Of a DNA stretch of 64,000 bases, positions 17,945 to 27,349 are shown in pieces. The position numbers and the translations under genes are program-made. Under the pieces are notes generated by a model. The model was not told the DNA's origin. It ran no database searches and was given only the letters and a program-made list of their open reading frames with translations. Origin of the DNA: Komagataella phaffii GS115 (Eukaryota > Ascomycota > Pichiomycetes > Pichiales > Pichiaceae); assembly GCF_000027005.1 (NCBI RefSeq), contig NC_012966.1, positions 1,054,001-1,118,000 on the forward strand, read 5' to 3'. How positions within the stretch are numbered: position 1 is the stretch's first letter; each line of letters starts with the position of its first letter.

Positions 17945-20900
17945 ATGACCAACTTTGTCAAGCAAACATCGTTTGCCGTGGACTATTGTCCAAGCAAAAT
18001 TACGAAGTGGATTTCTTCAAGAACTGGCCTCCAACTAGTCTACATTGACAAGCCCTCTCCTATTATTTCGGGTCATTTTGCTGTCGCTACAGAGATTCAC
18101 AATGACAGTGGCTGTCCCCATACCTTGGAGCACCTGTGCTTCTTGGGATCCAAAAACTATCCTTACAAAGGAGTGCTGGATATCTTGGGTAATTTGGCTT
18201 TCTCACAGACTAATGCCTGGACAAGCACTGATCAGACTGTATATACTTTGACCACTGCTGGTTGGGATGGATTCCGTTCACTTCTACCAATTTATCTGGA
18301 ACATCTCATTCAGCCCACTTTAACAGAAGAAGGTTTTGTTACTGAAGTTTATCATGTGGATGGAAATGGTAAAGAAAAGGGTGTCGTTTTCAGTGAAATG
18401 CATGGTATTCAAAATCAACATTGGTTTCATGTTTGGCTGAATGCTCAAAGAGCATTGTACCCTCATTCTGCCTATAGATCTGAAACCGGAGGTCTGATGG
18501 AAAATCTTAGAAAGCTGAATAACAAGGATATAGTTGATTACCACAAAAGCTACTATGTTCCTGAGAATTTGTGCGTTATCATTAGCGGATCTATCGATGA
18601 ATCTGAATTGTTATCCACAATGACCGACTTTGATAATCAAATACCCCTAGACTTACCAAAATTAAAGGCTAGACCATGGATAGATTCAAGGCACGATATT
18701 GCGCCAACTGAGACTATTTTCAAAACTGTGGAGTTTCCTGACAAAGACGAATCTAGTGGGGAAGTTTTGTTTTCTTGGATTGGTCCCATTGTTGACGATA
18801 CTCTGAAGAATGTTGCCATTGATATTATGGGTTCGTATCTCACTTCTGGTCCTATCTCTCTACTACAAAAGGAGTTTGTGGAGTGCGCCGATCCTTTAGC
18901 ATACGCTGTATCATATTACACCGAAGATTACTACCACACTAATTTGAACATTGAGTTGAAAGGTGTTCCAACTGAGAAACTAGACTTTGTTGCAGAGCGC
19001 GTATTGTCAATCATAAAGTCGCACGCTGCAAATGTCTCAGAGTTTGATTTGGAGAAAATTAACGACTACTTGCAAAGTGCTAAATGGAATTACATTTTGT
19101 CTTGTGAGAATAGCTCTGAGGGTTTGACCACCATTGCAATTAGTGAGTTTATTTATGGTAAGCGTGATGGTTCAGACTTATCTAAGTGGACTAAAGATTT
19201 GTATGAGTACGAAATTTTGCAATCATGGTCCAGTGAAAAATGGTGTAACCTGCTGCAAGAAATGCTGGTAAACAACAAGCCCGTTGTTATGAAAGGGAAA
19301 CCATCGAAGGAGATGTACCAGACTATAAAGTCTGGCAACAAAAAATTATTGGAGCAGAGAAAAGCTGACCTTGGAGCTGAAGGGTTAAAAAAGGCACAAG
19401 ATACACTTGAGCGTGCTATCAAAACGAATGATGCACCTATACCTGATGATATTTTGGACTCGTTTTCACAACCGGACCCTTCTCGTATCAAGTTGTTGCA
19501 CACAGTTGCAGTCTCTTGTGGAACGAATCAATATGCTCCAGTTACCGAAGAGAACAAGAAATTGCATGAAAAATTATCTCAAGAAACAAGACTGGAAGAT
19601 TTTCCTCTGTTTCTTCAATTTCAAGATATTAAAACTCAATTTGTTAGCATTACGGTGCTTGTAAACACTTTTAACATTAGCAATGTTGATTTAAAGAAGT
19701 ACATGGAGGTTTTCACGAATCTTAATTCATTGCCAATCGAATCGGAGAACGGAGAGTATCTATCCTATGAGGATGTGGTATCTGGATTAAAACGAGACAC
19801 AATTAGTAACCACATAAACTACGGTATCGGTGGCTCTTTTGAGGATTATCTGAATATTAACTTTATTGTGAAACGCGAGAATTACAGTAAGGCCATAGAA
19901 TGGATTCACAAATTGATGTACCAAACCAAGTTTGATGAGGATCGTGTTAGAGTTACTATAGAGAAACTCGTCAATTCCATGGCAGAACTAAAAAGAAATG
20001 GATCTGAGGTATTGGATTACCTGTACAACAAGAATGTGTTCAGCGATGAATCTTTGAAAAAGGCTAAGGATACACTATATTTAGAAGAATTTTACAAGGA
20101 CCTGTTAAATGAAATCAAATCTGGAGGATTTTCTGCGATCAATGAAAAGTTGGAATTAATCAGAAATCAAATTTTTAAGTTAGAGAATATTCGTGTCTTG
20201 GTTGTTGCTGATGTTGAAAAATTAGACAATGCTGTCAACCAATGGAATATTCTGGTTGAAGGTAGACCACGTGAAGAACCAACACCGGTTCCTTCTCCTT
20301 CAAAATCACTTTCAAGCATTGGGACTAATTTATCTAATAAGGCATTTATCGCTGTTACTCCAGGATCAGAATCCACGTATCTGATGTTTATTACAAAAGT
20401 GCCCAATAAGTATTCGCATGAGGATGTGCCAAAAATTGCTTTGACAGCTTCTTATCTTCAAGCTGTGGAGGGTCCATTTTGGAGAGGTATCAGAGGAGCA
20501 GGTCTGGCTTATGGAACCAACGTCCATCAATCAGTTCAGATGGGTCAACTAGTTTTTGATGTATACAAAGGAGCCGATGGACCAGGGGCTATTGATGTTG
20601 CAAGAAAAATTGTTGATGACTATGCCAATGGGTCAATAGATTTTGAGCCAAAACTAATCAAAGGTGCTGTCAGTGCCATTGTCCATGATATTACAGAAAA
20701 TGAAAGCACATACTTCCAAGTGGCTCAAAATCATTACATTAACCAAGTTATAATGGAACGAGGGTCTGACTACTATGAACAGTATTTGAAGAAGTTAGCC
20801 AAGGTTACAAAAGAGGATCTGTTCTATTGCATTAACAAATATTTCAAACCGCTTTTCGATAAGAACTCCAGTGTTGTTTTCGGTTGTGTTCATCCTGGAA

Positions 20901-21100
20901 AAGCTGAGGAACTGATAGCCAAACTAGAGAATGAATTTGGATATGACGTGACTGTCGAAAAGATTGTACCTACGAACACAAGTAATGAAGATGGTGACGT
21001 TGAAATGGAGGATGGTGATGAAGATGATGAAGATGATGAAGACGAGTCTGACGATGAATCTGAGTATTCGTCATCAGACGAAGAGGACGATTCAGATTAA
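17945..21100 (+). CDS. M16C-family zinc metalloprotease (YOL098C/SDD3-like)
   Basis: 1051 residues. Inverted zinc motif HTLEH at residues 59-63, with a downstream glutamate in EKGVVFSEMHG as the third ligand: a complete M16 catalytic set. The length and lack of a presequence match the cytosolic M16C proteins typified by S. cerevisiae YOL098C, rather than mitochondrial Cym1. Typical family blocks are SGCPHTLEHLCFLGS, AWTSTDQTVYTL and RGAGLAYGT in the C-terminal half (the non-catalytic clamshell lobe). The final 50 residues are almost purely Asp/Glu/Ser. The physiological substrate is unknown. The 3' end faces RSA3 across 205 bp. Confidence 0.85.
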   Translation: MTNFVKQTSFAVDYCPSKITKWISSRTGLQLVYIDKPSPIISGHFAVATEIHNDSGCPHTLEHLCFLGSKNYPYKGVLDILGNLAFSQTNAWTSTDQTVYTLTTAGWDGFRSLLPIYLEHLIQPTLTEEGFVTEVYHVDGNGKEKGVVFSEMHGIQNQHWFHVWLNAQRALYPHSAYRSETGGLMENLRKLNNKDIVDYHKSYYVPENLCVIISGSIDESELLSTMTDFDNQIPLDLPKLKARPWIDSRHDIAPTETIFKTVEFPDKDESSGEVLFSWIGPIVDDTLKNVAIDIMGSYLTSGPISLLQKEFVECADPLAYAVSYYTEDYYHTNLNIELKGVPTEKLDFVAERVLSIIKSHAANVSEFDLEKINDYLQSAKWNYILSCENSSEGLTTIAISEFIYGKRDGSDLSKWTKDLYEYEILQSWSSEKWCNLLQEMLVNNKPVVMKGKPSKEMYQTIKSGNKKLLEQRKADLGAEGLKKAQDTLERAIKTNDAPIPDDILDSFSQPDPSRIKLLHTVAVSCGTNQYAPVTEENKKLHEKLSQETRLEDFPLFLQFQDIKTQFVSITVLVNTFNISNVDLKKYMEVFTNLNSLPIESENGEYLSYEDVVSGLKRDTISNHINYGIGGSFEDYLNINFIVKRENYSKAIEWIHKLMYQTKFDEDRVRVTIEKLVNSMAELKRNGSEVLDYLYNKNVFSDESLKKAKDTLYLEEFYKDLLNEIKSGGFSAINEKLELIRNQIFKLENIRVLVVADVEKLDNAVNQWNILVEGRPREEPTPVPSPSKSLSSIGTNLSNKAFIAVTPGSESTYLMFITKVPNKYSHEDVPKIALTASYLQAVEGPFWRGIRGAGLAYGTNVHQSVQMGQLVFDVYKGADGPGAIDVARKIVDDYANGSIDFEPKLIKGAVSAIVHDITENESTYFQVAQNHYINQVIMERGSDYYEQYLKKLAKVTKEDLFYCINKYFKPLFDKNSSVVFGCVHPGKAEELIAKLENEFGYDVTVEKIVPTNTSNEDGDVEMEDGDEDDEDDEDESDDESEYSSSDEEDDSD

Positions 21101-21305
21101 AGACACACAGTCCAAGGTGCTACTGAAAAAATAGAATAGAAACCATATAGATTATCGATACGCTCCGCAATAGCTTACTGTACCTCTGTGATACTATCAT
21201 CAGCATCTAGTCCAAAACACCAAAGACGGGGGCTACGAAACGTTTCTTCAGTCACTGTTTTCTATTCAGCTTTTACTATACAGTTATTAATCGAGGTTCT
21301 ACTAC

Positions 21306-21845
21306 TTACTCTCCCAATATTCCCTTCAGTGCCTCGTCATTAAACAACTCTCCATGCTCTTTTAATAGTTTGGCTATCAGAACCAATGATTTTTGAGTGT
21401 GAAAATCATCACTTTCTTGCAGCTGGTTGATTTCATTCCCGTATTGTCTAAGTTGCAAGTTCAAATACTTGTCTAGTAGTTCTTCTCTGTATGTGTTCAA
21501 TTTTTCATTGGTTTCCAATTTGGCTTCAAAATCTATATTCTTATCCGTAACAAAGCCTAAACTGTTTAAAATATCCAATGTTGAAGCATCCTTTAAAGCT
21601 TTGTTTTCTTTACTATCGGCATCCTCCATTTTAACATCGTATAGTTCTACCTGTTCGTCAGCTCTAGGCTGATCTGAGGGTTTTTCCTGACCATTTTCAT
21701 TTTCATTCTCATTCTCACTCTCACTGCTACTACTGCTGCTGCTACTACTGGAGTCCGATTCAACTTCAGTTCTTCTCTTCTTTCTCCTCCTGCTACTGAC
21801 AGACTTGCTCTTCCGAGTTCCAGAATCTGACAATTTACTTCCCAT
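21306..21845 (-). CDS. RSA3: Probable RSA3, 60S ribosome assembly factor
   Basis: 179 residues. N-terminus is Lys/Arg-rich with RRRKKRRTE, then a run of ten Ser and an Asn/Glu repeat, then a helical C-terminal domain (about 85-179) with LNSLGF, YLNLQLRQYGNEINQL, FHTQKSLVLIAKLL and FNDEALKGILGE. The basic RRRKKRRT-plus-polySer start and the C-terminal pattern resemble S. cerevisiae Rsa3, a nucleolar DEAD-box-associated large-subunit assembly protein. Identification rests on a short, low-complexity-rich protein, so it is moderate. It is tandem with CDC3, whose stop is 116 bp upstream. Confidence 0.6.
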   Translation of the reverse strand: MGSKLSDSGTRKSKSVSSRRRKKRRTEVESDSSSSSSSSSSESENENENENGQEKPSDQPRADEQVELYDVKMEDADSKENKALKDASTLDILNSLGFVTDKNIDFEAKLETNEKLNTYREELLDKYLNLQLRQYGNEINQLQESDDFHTQKSLVLIAKLLKEHGELFNDEALKGILGE

Positions 21846-21961
21846 TGTGGTCTAGATGCGATGCAAGGCCTGATATATTTTTTTTTTATTTTGTCTACTT
21901 CAATCCAGCGCGAATGTTGTGTAGTTTTTCTTACTATATAGCCTTGATCTAAGCAAAAAGC

Positions 21962-23386
21962 TCAACGCAAGAATCCTTTACGGGTCTTTGCAGGAGGTTG
22001 GGCATGTGGTTCTTGGTGCGGCGTGGTCTTGGTGTTCTCTAACATCTTCTTCTTCTCTTCCAAGGTTTTCAGTTTCTTCAAAAACTTGGCCTTCATCTCC
22101 TTGTGTCTTGCAATCAGTTCTGCCTCAGATTTCTGTAACTTCTTCTCTTTATCAGCAACTTTTTTCTGCAACACAGACTCCATGTCGGCCTCCAGCTTTG
22201 CCAATGCAGCTTCTTGCAGAGCACGCTCTTCCTTTTGTCTTCTAACTGGATCAAACTCGCGGAAAACGCTGTCATCCTGTGTAATTCCGGTCTTGAGAAG
22301 TTTCTCAGTTCTGTAGTTCTCATACAAAACTTTTGCGGTATGTTCTTTGAGATCCTCCATGAAATCTCTAATCAACAGTTGTCTCAGTTTGATGAAGTCG
22401 CAGTGATCATCATTGTCCACTTCGATAACCCCCCAGGGGTAGGATCTACCGCGGACAGTACGGCCATCAGCGGTCTGTACTTTTTGAGTGGAGCCAACAA
22501 TAGCAAATGGAATCTTGGAAATCATTTCTTTGGTGATCTGCAAGCTTTCTTCGTCGTCAAGGTCTTCATATTGAGGAGGTTCGAAGATTTTGATATGTTG
22601 GTTTCTAATATCTTCGAGTATTCTTTGCTTGAACCCGTAGATCTCTTCTTCGGTCAAAGTGTCGGACTTGGCAATGACAGGAATAAGGTTGACCTTTTCG
22701 TGGACGCGTTTCAAAAACTGTATATCCAGAGCAGTCAATGAGTGTCCAGTGGGTTCAATAAAGTATAACAACGCATGGATTCTGTTATCAACTATGGTTG
22801 TTCTGTTGATTCTGGTCTCAGCTTCCAGAAAGATGTTAAATCTGTTTTCAATTTCCTCCACGATTGGTTTCCACGCATCTATGTTGTTAATGCAGTCTCC
22901 AAAACCAGGGGTGTCGACCACTGTCAGGTGCAATTTGACACCATTTTCCACGATATCAGAGCTAGCGGTCTCAATGGTAACTTCAGAAACTTCCTCTAAT
23001 TGCTCTGCAGTTTCCAATCCGTCATTTTCAATGGGGTACAACTCTTTGTTAAAAAGGGTATTTATCAATGTAGATTTACCCAAGCCCGATTGGCCAACTA
23101 CCATCAAATTCAGGTTGAATCCTCTCTTCATAGACTTGCGATGCCATTGTTTGGGAAGACTGGCAAATCCAACGTAGCTGGTGAGTTTCCTTCGAATAAT
23201 CTTCAAATCCTCATGTTCAATTTCAATACCACTGCTGACCTTTGGATCAACTTGCACGTCACTTTTCTGGATTCTCAAACTTTCCAAATCGTCTTGCAGT
23301 TCGTGCACGTTCCCGTTTCCTTCAAGTGGGGGAAGGTGAACCTCATCCTCGGACTTTGCTTGGACGCTAGTTTCAGACATTGTCAT
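21962..23386 (-). CDS. CDC3: CDC3, septin
   Basis: 474 residues from the ATG at 23384-23386; the longer frame begins at GTG and is rejected. Septins form the bud-neck hetero-octamer filament. Seen: the polybasic lead-in YVGFASLPKQWHRKS, P-loop GQSGLGKS at residues 98-105, G3 DTPGFGD at 158-164, G4 AKSD at 239-242, the septin unique element (GRSYPWGVIEVDN), and a C-terminal coiled coil (about 390-455) ending in KKGFLR-like TRKGFLR. The Cdc3-specific N-terminal extension and C-terminal end identify the paralogue. The P-loop here is canonical (GLGKST) whereas I recall S. cerevisiae Cdc3 as more diverged. It diverges from HIF1 by 210 bp. Confidence 0.95.
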   Translation of the reverse strand: MTMSETSVQAKSEDEVHLPPLEGNGNVHELQDDLESLRIQKSDVQVDPKVSSGIEIEHEDLKIIRRKLTSYVGFASLPKQWHRKSMKRGFNLNLMVVGQSGLGKSTLINTLFNKELYPIENDGLETAEQLEEVSEVTIETASSDIVENGVKLHLTVVDTPGFGDCINNIDAWKPIVEEIENRFNIFLEAETRINRTTIVDNRIHALLYFIEPTGHSLTALDIQFLKRVHEKVNLIPVIAKSDTLTEEEIYGFKQRILEDIRNQHIKIFEPPQYEDLDDEESLQITKEMISKIPFAIVGSTQKVQTADGRTVRGRSYPWGVIEVDNDDHCDFIKLRQLLIRDFMEDLKEHTAKVLYENYRTEKLLKTGITQDDSVFREFDPVRRQKEERALQEAALAKLEADMESVLQKKVADKEKKLQKSEAELIARHKEMKAKFLKKLKTLEEKKKMLENTKTTPHQEPHAQPPAKTRKGFLR

Positions 23387-23596
23387 CTTTGAGTTAATGA
23401 ACGAGCGTTTGTGTAATTGTATTTTTAATTTTAATGTACGTGTGCCAGCGAGCACACCGACGATCTGGGCGTCCTGTTGCGAGAGTGCGCGCGTGTGTTC
23501 AAGTCAGATTAGAGGGGTACACTATGATTTTCTCGTCTCGCGATCCTTCCAAAAAAGACGCGTGTAGATAGGGGCTAGACACACTCACCAGCTAGT
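23387..23596. promoter_or_regulatory. CDC3/HIF1 divergent promoter with MCB-type site
   Basis: A 210-bp divergent promoter. ACGCGT at 23558-23563 matches the MCB core bound by MBF in G1 in budding yeast, 34 bp upstream of the HIF1 ATG. A CG-rich alternating stretch (GCGCGCG near 23488) lies nearer CDC3. G1/S control of a septin and a histone chaperone would make sense but is inference. Confidence 0.5.
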
Positions 23597-24748
23597 ATGG
23601 CATTGTCTAATGAAGTTGAGGCATTGGTGAACCAAGGAGTAAAACTACTGGCTTCTAAAAAGTACGATGATGCTGCAGAGAAATTCTCGAATGCCTGCGA
23701 GTTGCACTTGCAAGAGACTGGCAGAGATGATGCAGGATTGCTGTTTCTTTATGGTAAGGCGCTCTTTGAAAACGCAGTTTCCAAGTCCGAAATTCTAGGT
23801 GGTCAATCAGAGGAGCAGGAAGAAGAAAAACCGCAGCAGGATGATGAAGCTAATGAAGTTGGGAAGGATGGAACAGGAAACTTTTCATTCAGTGAGGACG
23901 TCCCCCTCGCTGAAGCTGATGAGGATCAAGTAGTAGCAGCTGAAGAAGAAGCTGAAGACGAAGTTCAACAAGAAGGGCCAAAAGATACAAAGCATGATGG
24001 TAACCAACAGAGTGCCTCAGAAGAGCACGAAGAGAATGAAAATGTGCCTAAAGAGGATTCGGAATTTGATATTGCCTGGGATGTTCTGGATTCCGCACGA
24101 GGACTTTTTGAAGAGCAATTGAAACAGCATCCACAAACGGTACCTGATGTTCCTCCTCTGAAGGGCGTCAGAGATGAGCCAAAGGATCAAATAACCAAAA
24201 TCAAAAAGAATTTGGCCGATGTTTACGACTTTTTGGGTCAGGTGTCATTGGAAACTGAAAACTTTGCTCAAGCATCCATAGATTTTGCCAATTGCTTAAA
24301 GTATCGTAAAGAATTATACCCTGCATATAGTCAGCTCATCAGTGAGTCCCATTACATGATCTCACTAGCGCTGGAGTTCACAAAAGAGGAAGGAGCCAAT
24401 GAAGAGGAGACTTTAAAACTTGAAGAGAAAGCCAGGTTACAGGCAGTTGAACACATGAAACAAGCAATATCATGTATAAAACAGAGATACAGTCTGCCGG
24501 AAACCACTTCGAAAGATGAAAACTTATTGCAAGACATGGAGCAACGACTCCAGGAATTGGAGAGAGACCCACTGAAAGAGTTGGAGCAACAAAAGATGGA
24601 CATTTTAAAAGGAATCCTGGGCCAAGCAACTTCAAACTCATCTTCCGAAAAGGAACAGGATGCCAACAAGCCAGTCAACGACCTAACGGGAATGGTAAGG
24701 AAAAGAAAAGCGAACGTCAAAAACTCACCTAACAAAAGAACGAACTAA
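23597..24748 (+). CDS. HIF1: HIF1/NASP-type histone H3-H4 chaperone
   Basis: 383 residues. SHNi-TPR family (Hif1 in yeast, NASP in animals), nuclear partner of the Hat1-Hat2 acetyltransferase. An N-terminal TPR (NQGVKLLASKKYDDAAEKFSNA) is split by a long acidic insert (about residues 75-155), the family's histone-binding feature. It is followed by AWDVLDSARGLFEEQL, then the SHNi-TPR block (NLADVYDFLGQVSLETENFAQA, FANCLKYRKEL) and further helices. The C-terminus is basic (RKRKANVKN), a likely nuclear localisation signal. The start ATG at 23597 gives a compact N-terminus as in homologues. It converges on the aldo/keto reductase with 33 bp between stops. Confidence 0.9.
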   Translation: MALSNEVEALVNQGVKLLASKKYDDAAEKFSNACELHLQETGRDDAGLLFLYGKALFENAVSKSEILGGQSEEQEEEKPQQDDEANEVGKDGTGNFSFSEDVPLAEADEDQVVAAEEEAEDEVQQEGPKDTKHDGNQQSASEEHEENENVPKEDSEFDIAWDVLDSARGLFEEQLKQHPQTVPDVPPLKGVRDEPKDQITKIKKNLADVYDFLGQVSLETENFAQASIDFANCLKYRKELYPAYSQLISESHYMISLALEFTKEEGANEEETLKLEEKARLQAVEHMKQAISCIKQRYSLPETTSKDENLLQDMEQRLQELERDPLKELEQQKMDILKGILGQATSNSSSEKEQDANKPVNDLTGMVRKRKANVKNSPNKRTN

Positions 24749-24781
24749 AAAACATATAATAAGCTAACAACAACTAAATAA

Positions 24782-25768
24782 CTAACCGTTAAGAACAGCC
24801 TCACTTGCTTTGTTGTAACGACCACCTTTGATTGGAACCGACTCTGCAAAGTCAGTAATCTCCTGGAACTCGCTATCAGTCAAGGAAATCTCTTTTGTGT
24901 TTTCTGCAACTCTACGAGGAGATGAGCAGCTTGGAATAGGAAGCACCTTGACGTGTTTATCTCCAAACTTTCGTAACCACGCAAGAGACAATTGAGCCAA
25001 TGTGACTCCTTTTTTGTCGGCTATCTTTTTCAAACCGTGAACAAGTTTCAAATTGTGTTCAATAACTTCATCGTCATTGAATCTTTCCAAACTTAACCTG
25101 ATATCACCTTCAGGAATGTCAGCTTTGCTGTTTATCGTTCCAGTCAAAAATCCTCTTCCCAAGGGACTGTAGGCAATAATAGGAATGTTCAAATCCTCAC
25201 AAGCAGCAAGAACTCCATTATGAAGAATATCTCTAGTCAATAGAGAAAACTCCACTTCCACACAGGCGATGGGAGCCACTTTCGCAGCTCTTCTGATAGT
25301 GTCAGCACCAACTTCACTAAGTGAAATACCTCCAATTCTGCCATCTTCGACGAACTTAGAGAGATTCTTTATTGTCTCCTCAATGGAGTAACGTTTATCG
25401 ATTCTAGCAGGCTCAAAAATTGGCAGGAAGTTGTTCGGCAAATGTTTGGTTATGTTTGAAATCGATTTTTCAAGGTTCTCCGGGGAAGAATCGGGGCTCA
25501 CATCGACCAAACTGACAGCACCTTTTACCGACAGACTCACCTTTTTATATAGCTCGGGGTACCTTTTTGCAAATTCCTGAATGTACTGCAAATTCAGGTT
25601 TGAATCAAGAGGAAAGTTGTAGAACTCTCCTCCGTTCAAGTATCTGACACCAGCTTCCTCAACAGCATATCTAATTGTCTCAATTGCATCATCAATTGGG
25701 GTTGGAGTTGGTTTCCAAGTAAGATTCATAAGGCCTAAGCCTGTACCACCTTCGATTGCAACTACCAT
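24782..25768 (-). CDS. Aldo/keto reductase, pyridoxal reductase-like (AKR8; Plr1/YPR127W)
   Basis: 328 residues, TIM-barrel NADPH oxidoreductase. Best fit is pyridoxal reductase (S. pombe Plr1, S. cerevisiae YPR127W), which interconverts pyridoxal and pyridoxine. Seen: GGTGLGLMNLTW at the start, NGGEFYNFP around the catalytic Tyr (general AKRs have Asp where this has Asn, which I recall as family-typical), SVKGA with the catalytic Lys, IGGISLSEVGADTIRRA, EVEFSLLTRD, IAYSPLGRGFLTG, and the NADPH-binding PIPSCSSPRRVAENT near the C-terminus. No targeting signal, so probably cytosolic. A TATAAAA on its own strand lies at 25821-25827, 53 bp upstream of the ATG. Confidence 0.85.
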   Translation of the reverse strand: MVVAIEGGTGLGLMNLTWKPTPTPIDDAIETIRYAVEEAGVRYLNGGEFYNFPLDSNLNLQYIQEFAKRYPELYKKVSLSVKGAVSLVDVSPDSSPENLEKSISNITKHLPNNFLPIFEPARIDKRYSIEETIKNLSKFVEDGRIGGISLSEVGADTIRRAAKVAPIACVEVEFSLLTRDILHNGVLAACEDLNIPIIAYSPLGRGFLTGTINSKADIPEGDIRLSLERFNDDEVIEHNLKLVHGLKKIADKKGVTLAQLSLAWLRKFGDKHVKVLPIPSCSSPRRVAENTKEISLTDSEFQEITDFAESVPIKGGRYNKASEAVLNG

Positions 25769-26150
25769 TTGAGTTCAATAAATTGTCCGGGAGGCCTCAA
25801 AAACATGAAAATTCATCCCCTTTTATAGACAACAGTGGGCCTTACGTCATGTTGCCAAATTCGCCACTGAATTGTATTAATTACTAAGACTATCGATGTT
25901 ATTACCTCAATCCTGCGTATATTTATGGCGGGGTGACTAGCTGCGACGCAATATTGTGTCCGGAATTGGCTACCGCCCCCCTCATAACCCGAAGCTTAAT
26001 CCGTCCGGAACCTGCAAAAGAAAAAAAAGTACCGAAGGAAGCTTTCCCTGGCTGGCCTCACACGCGAAACTACCTGGGACTTCAAACGGCGCAGTTTTTC
26101 CTCCTTTGCTTAACAAACCCTAAAAGCAAAACTCCGACTCTTTAGCAACA
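25769..26150. promoter_or_regulatory. Divergent promoter, aldo/keto reductase / POM33
   Basis: 382 bp between divergent starts. A leftward TATA (25821-25827 read on the minus strand) serves the reductase. The POM33 side is C-rich, without a clear TATA. I see no RNA gene or repeat. Confidence 0.5.
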
Positions 26151-27002
26151 ATGGCTTCAACACCATCTTCAAATAAAACCACTCCAAGCAAATCAAATGC
26201 TTCTACCAATCCCACCAGGAGCTCAGGAAAAACTGACTGGGTGTCGTTATTCCAGACTCTTCACTTCGCCTGGTTCTTAGGTCATGTGCTAACGTTGCTC
26301 GGAGGTTTGGGGTATCTTCTGACTATTAGAAGCTCTGGAGCAATCAATTCGTTCTTCTACAACGCTGTATTTGTGGGCGCTGTCGAGTCTTTCGGTGTCC
26401 TTTTGTTCCAAAGCTATACCAACAAGACTTTGTCGTTGAAACCACTGGACCTTTTGGCTTTGGAGAATATTCAGTACTTTGCCATTGCTGCTTTGTTCTT
26501 GACTATCCTCCCCCATATTGCAATTGCTGTTGTTCCATTTACCTTGTTCAGTGTGTTTCACGCTCTGTCATATACCCGCAGCAACATTCTACCATTATTG
26601 AATATCCCAGCAACCGCCACCGTTAGCTCCAAAATTGCGGACTTTGTTAAGACTTATAACGACAAGTCTTTATTTTTGGTGTCAAATTTCGAATTTTTTA
26701 CCCTGGCCATTATTTTAGTTAAGGCTCTGCTATTCAGAAAAGGTTACTGGATTGCTGCCGCTATTTACACCGTCTTCTTTAAGCTACGATTCGAAAAATC
26801 TATCTTTTTGAGGTCAGTCGTAAAGTCTTGGGAAGCAAGAATTGATGGTTTAGTCTCACATCCTTCCCTCAACGTTGCTGTCAAATCTAACTGGGTGCAG
26901 GTGAAGAAACTGATTAGAACCTATGGAGGAAAGCCAATCCTGGCCACTACGGCTTCCGGTTCGTCATCTTCCAACCCATCCACTCCACAGAAGAATGAAT
27001 AA
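26151..27002 (+). CDS. POM33: POM33/PER33 (TMEM33/Tts1) nuclear-pore and ER membrane protein
   Basis: 283 residues. A Ser/Thr-rich cytosolic N-terminus (1-28) precedes four hydrophobic segments (about 35-60, 72-92, 105-135 and 178-205), then a basic amphipathic C-terminal region. The block WVSLFQTLHFAWFLGHV followed by FVGAVESFGVLL and YTRSNILPLL is characteristic of the Pom33/TMEM33 family. Pom33 contributes to nuclear pore distribution; the paralogue Per33 is in the ER. Only one copy is in the window, so which role it serves cannot be told. The tail is Ser-rich and ends KNE. Confidence 0.88.
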   Translation: MASTPSSNKTTPSKSNASTNPTRSSGKTDWVSLFQTLHFAWFLGHVLTLLGGLGYLLTIRSSGAINSFFYNAVFVGAVESFGVLLFQSYTNKTLSLKPLDLLALENIQYFAIAALFLTILPHIAIAVVPFTLFSVFHALSYTRSNILPLLNIPATATVSSKIADFVKTYNDKSLFLVSNFEFFTLAIILVKALLFRKGYWIAAAIYTVFFKLRFEKSIFLRSVVKSWEARIDGLVSHPSLNVAVKSNWVQVKKLIRTYGGKPILATTASGSSSSNPSTPQKNE

Positions 27003-27349
27003 ATTTTTTTTTGAAGCAAACCTCTAGGTATGACTTTTGCTTCCTTTTGTTTGTGTTATTATTATTCCTAGTATGCATTTTTATAACACCTAGTTTTCAA
27101 TAGTTACAAATTATACCCTATCCAGCTTATCTAACGGTGTCGTCATAGCACAGATCGCTAGCTAATGTTGTCGTGCTCTACTCAATATCATGGATCTTGC
27201 ATCGAAGCCTTTAGAACTTCATGGAATTTACAGGCATGAAAAATTGGCGAGACCAAGATCCTATAAATTACCATAATCCCCTACCATGCATTTCTTCTCT
27301 CCTTCTTTACAACTGTCAGTTTTTTCACAAATAGACATAATAACATAAT
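27003..27349. promoter_or_regulatory. SSA Hsp70 promoter with step-type heat shock element and TATA box
   Basis: 347 bp. Three nGAAn units lie in the same orientation with exactly 10-bp spacing: GAA at 27204-27206, 27214-27216 and 27224-27226. This is the step-type heat shock element recognised by yeast Hsf1. A fourth GAA at 27238 is off-phase. TATAAAT at 27262-27268 follows 36 bp downstream, 82 bp before the ATG. The left part holds the POM33 3' region, including an AT-rich stretch after the stop. Confidence 0.75.
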
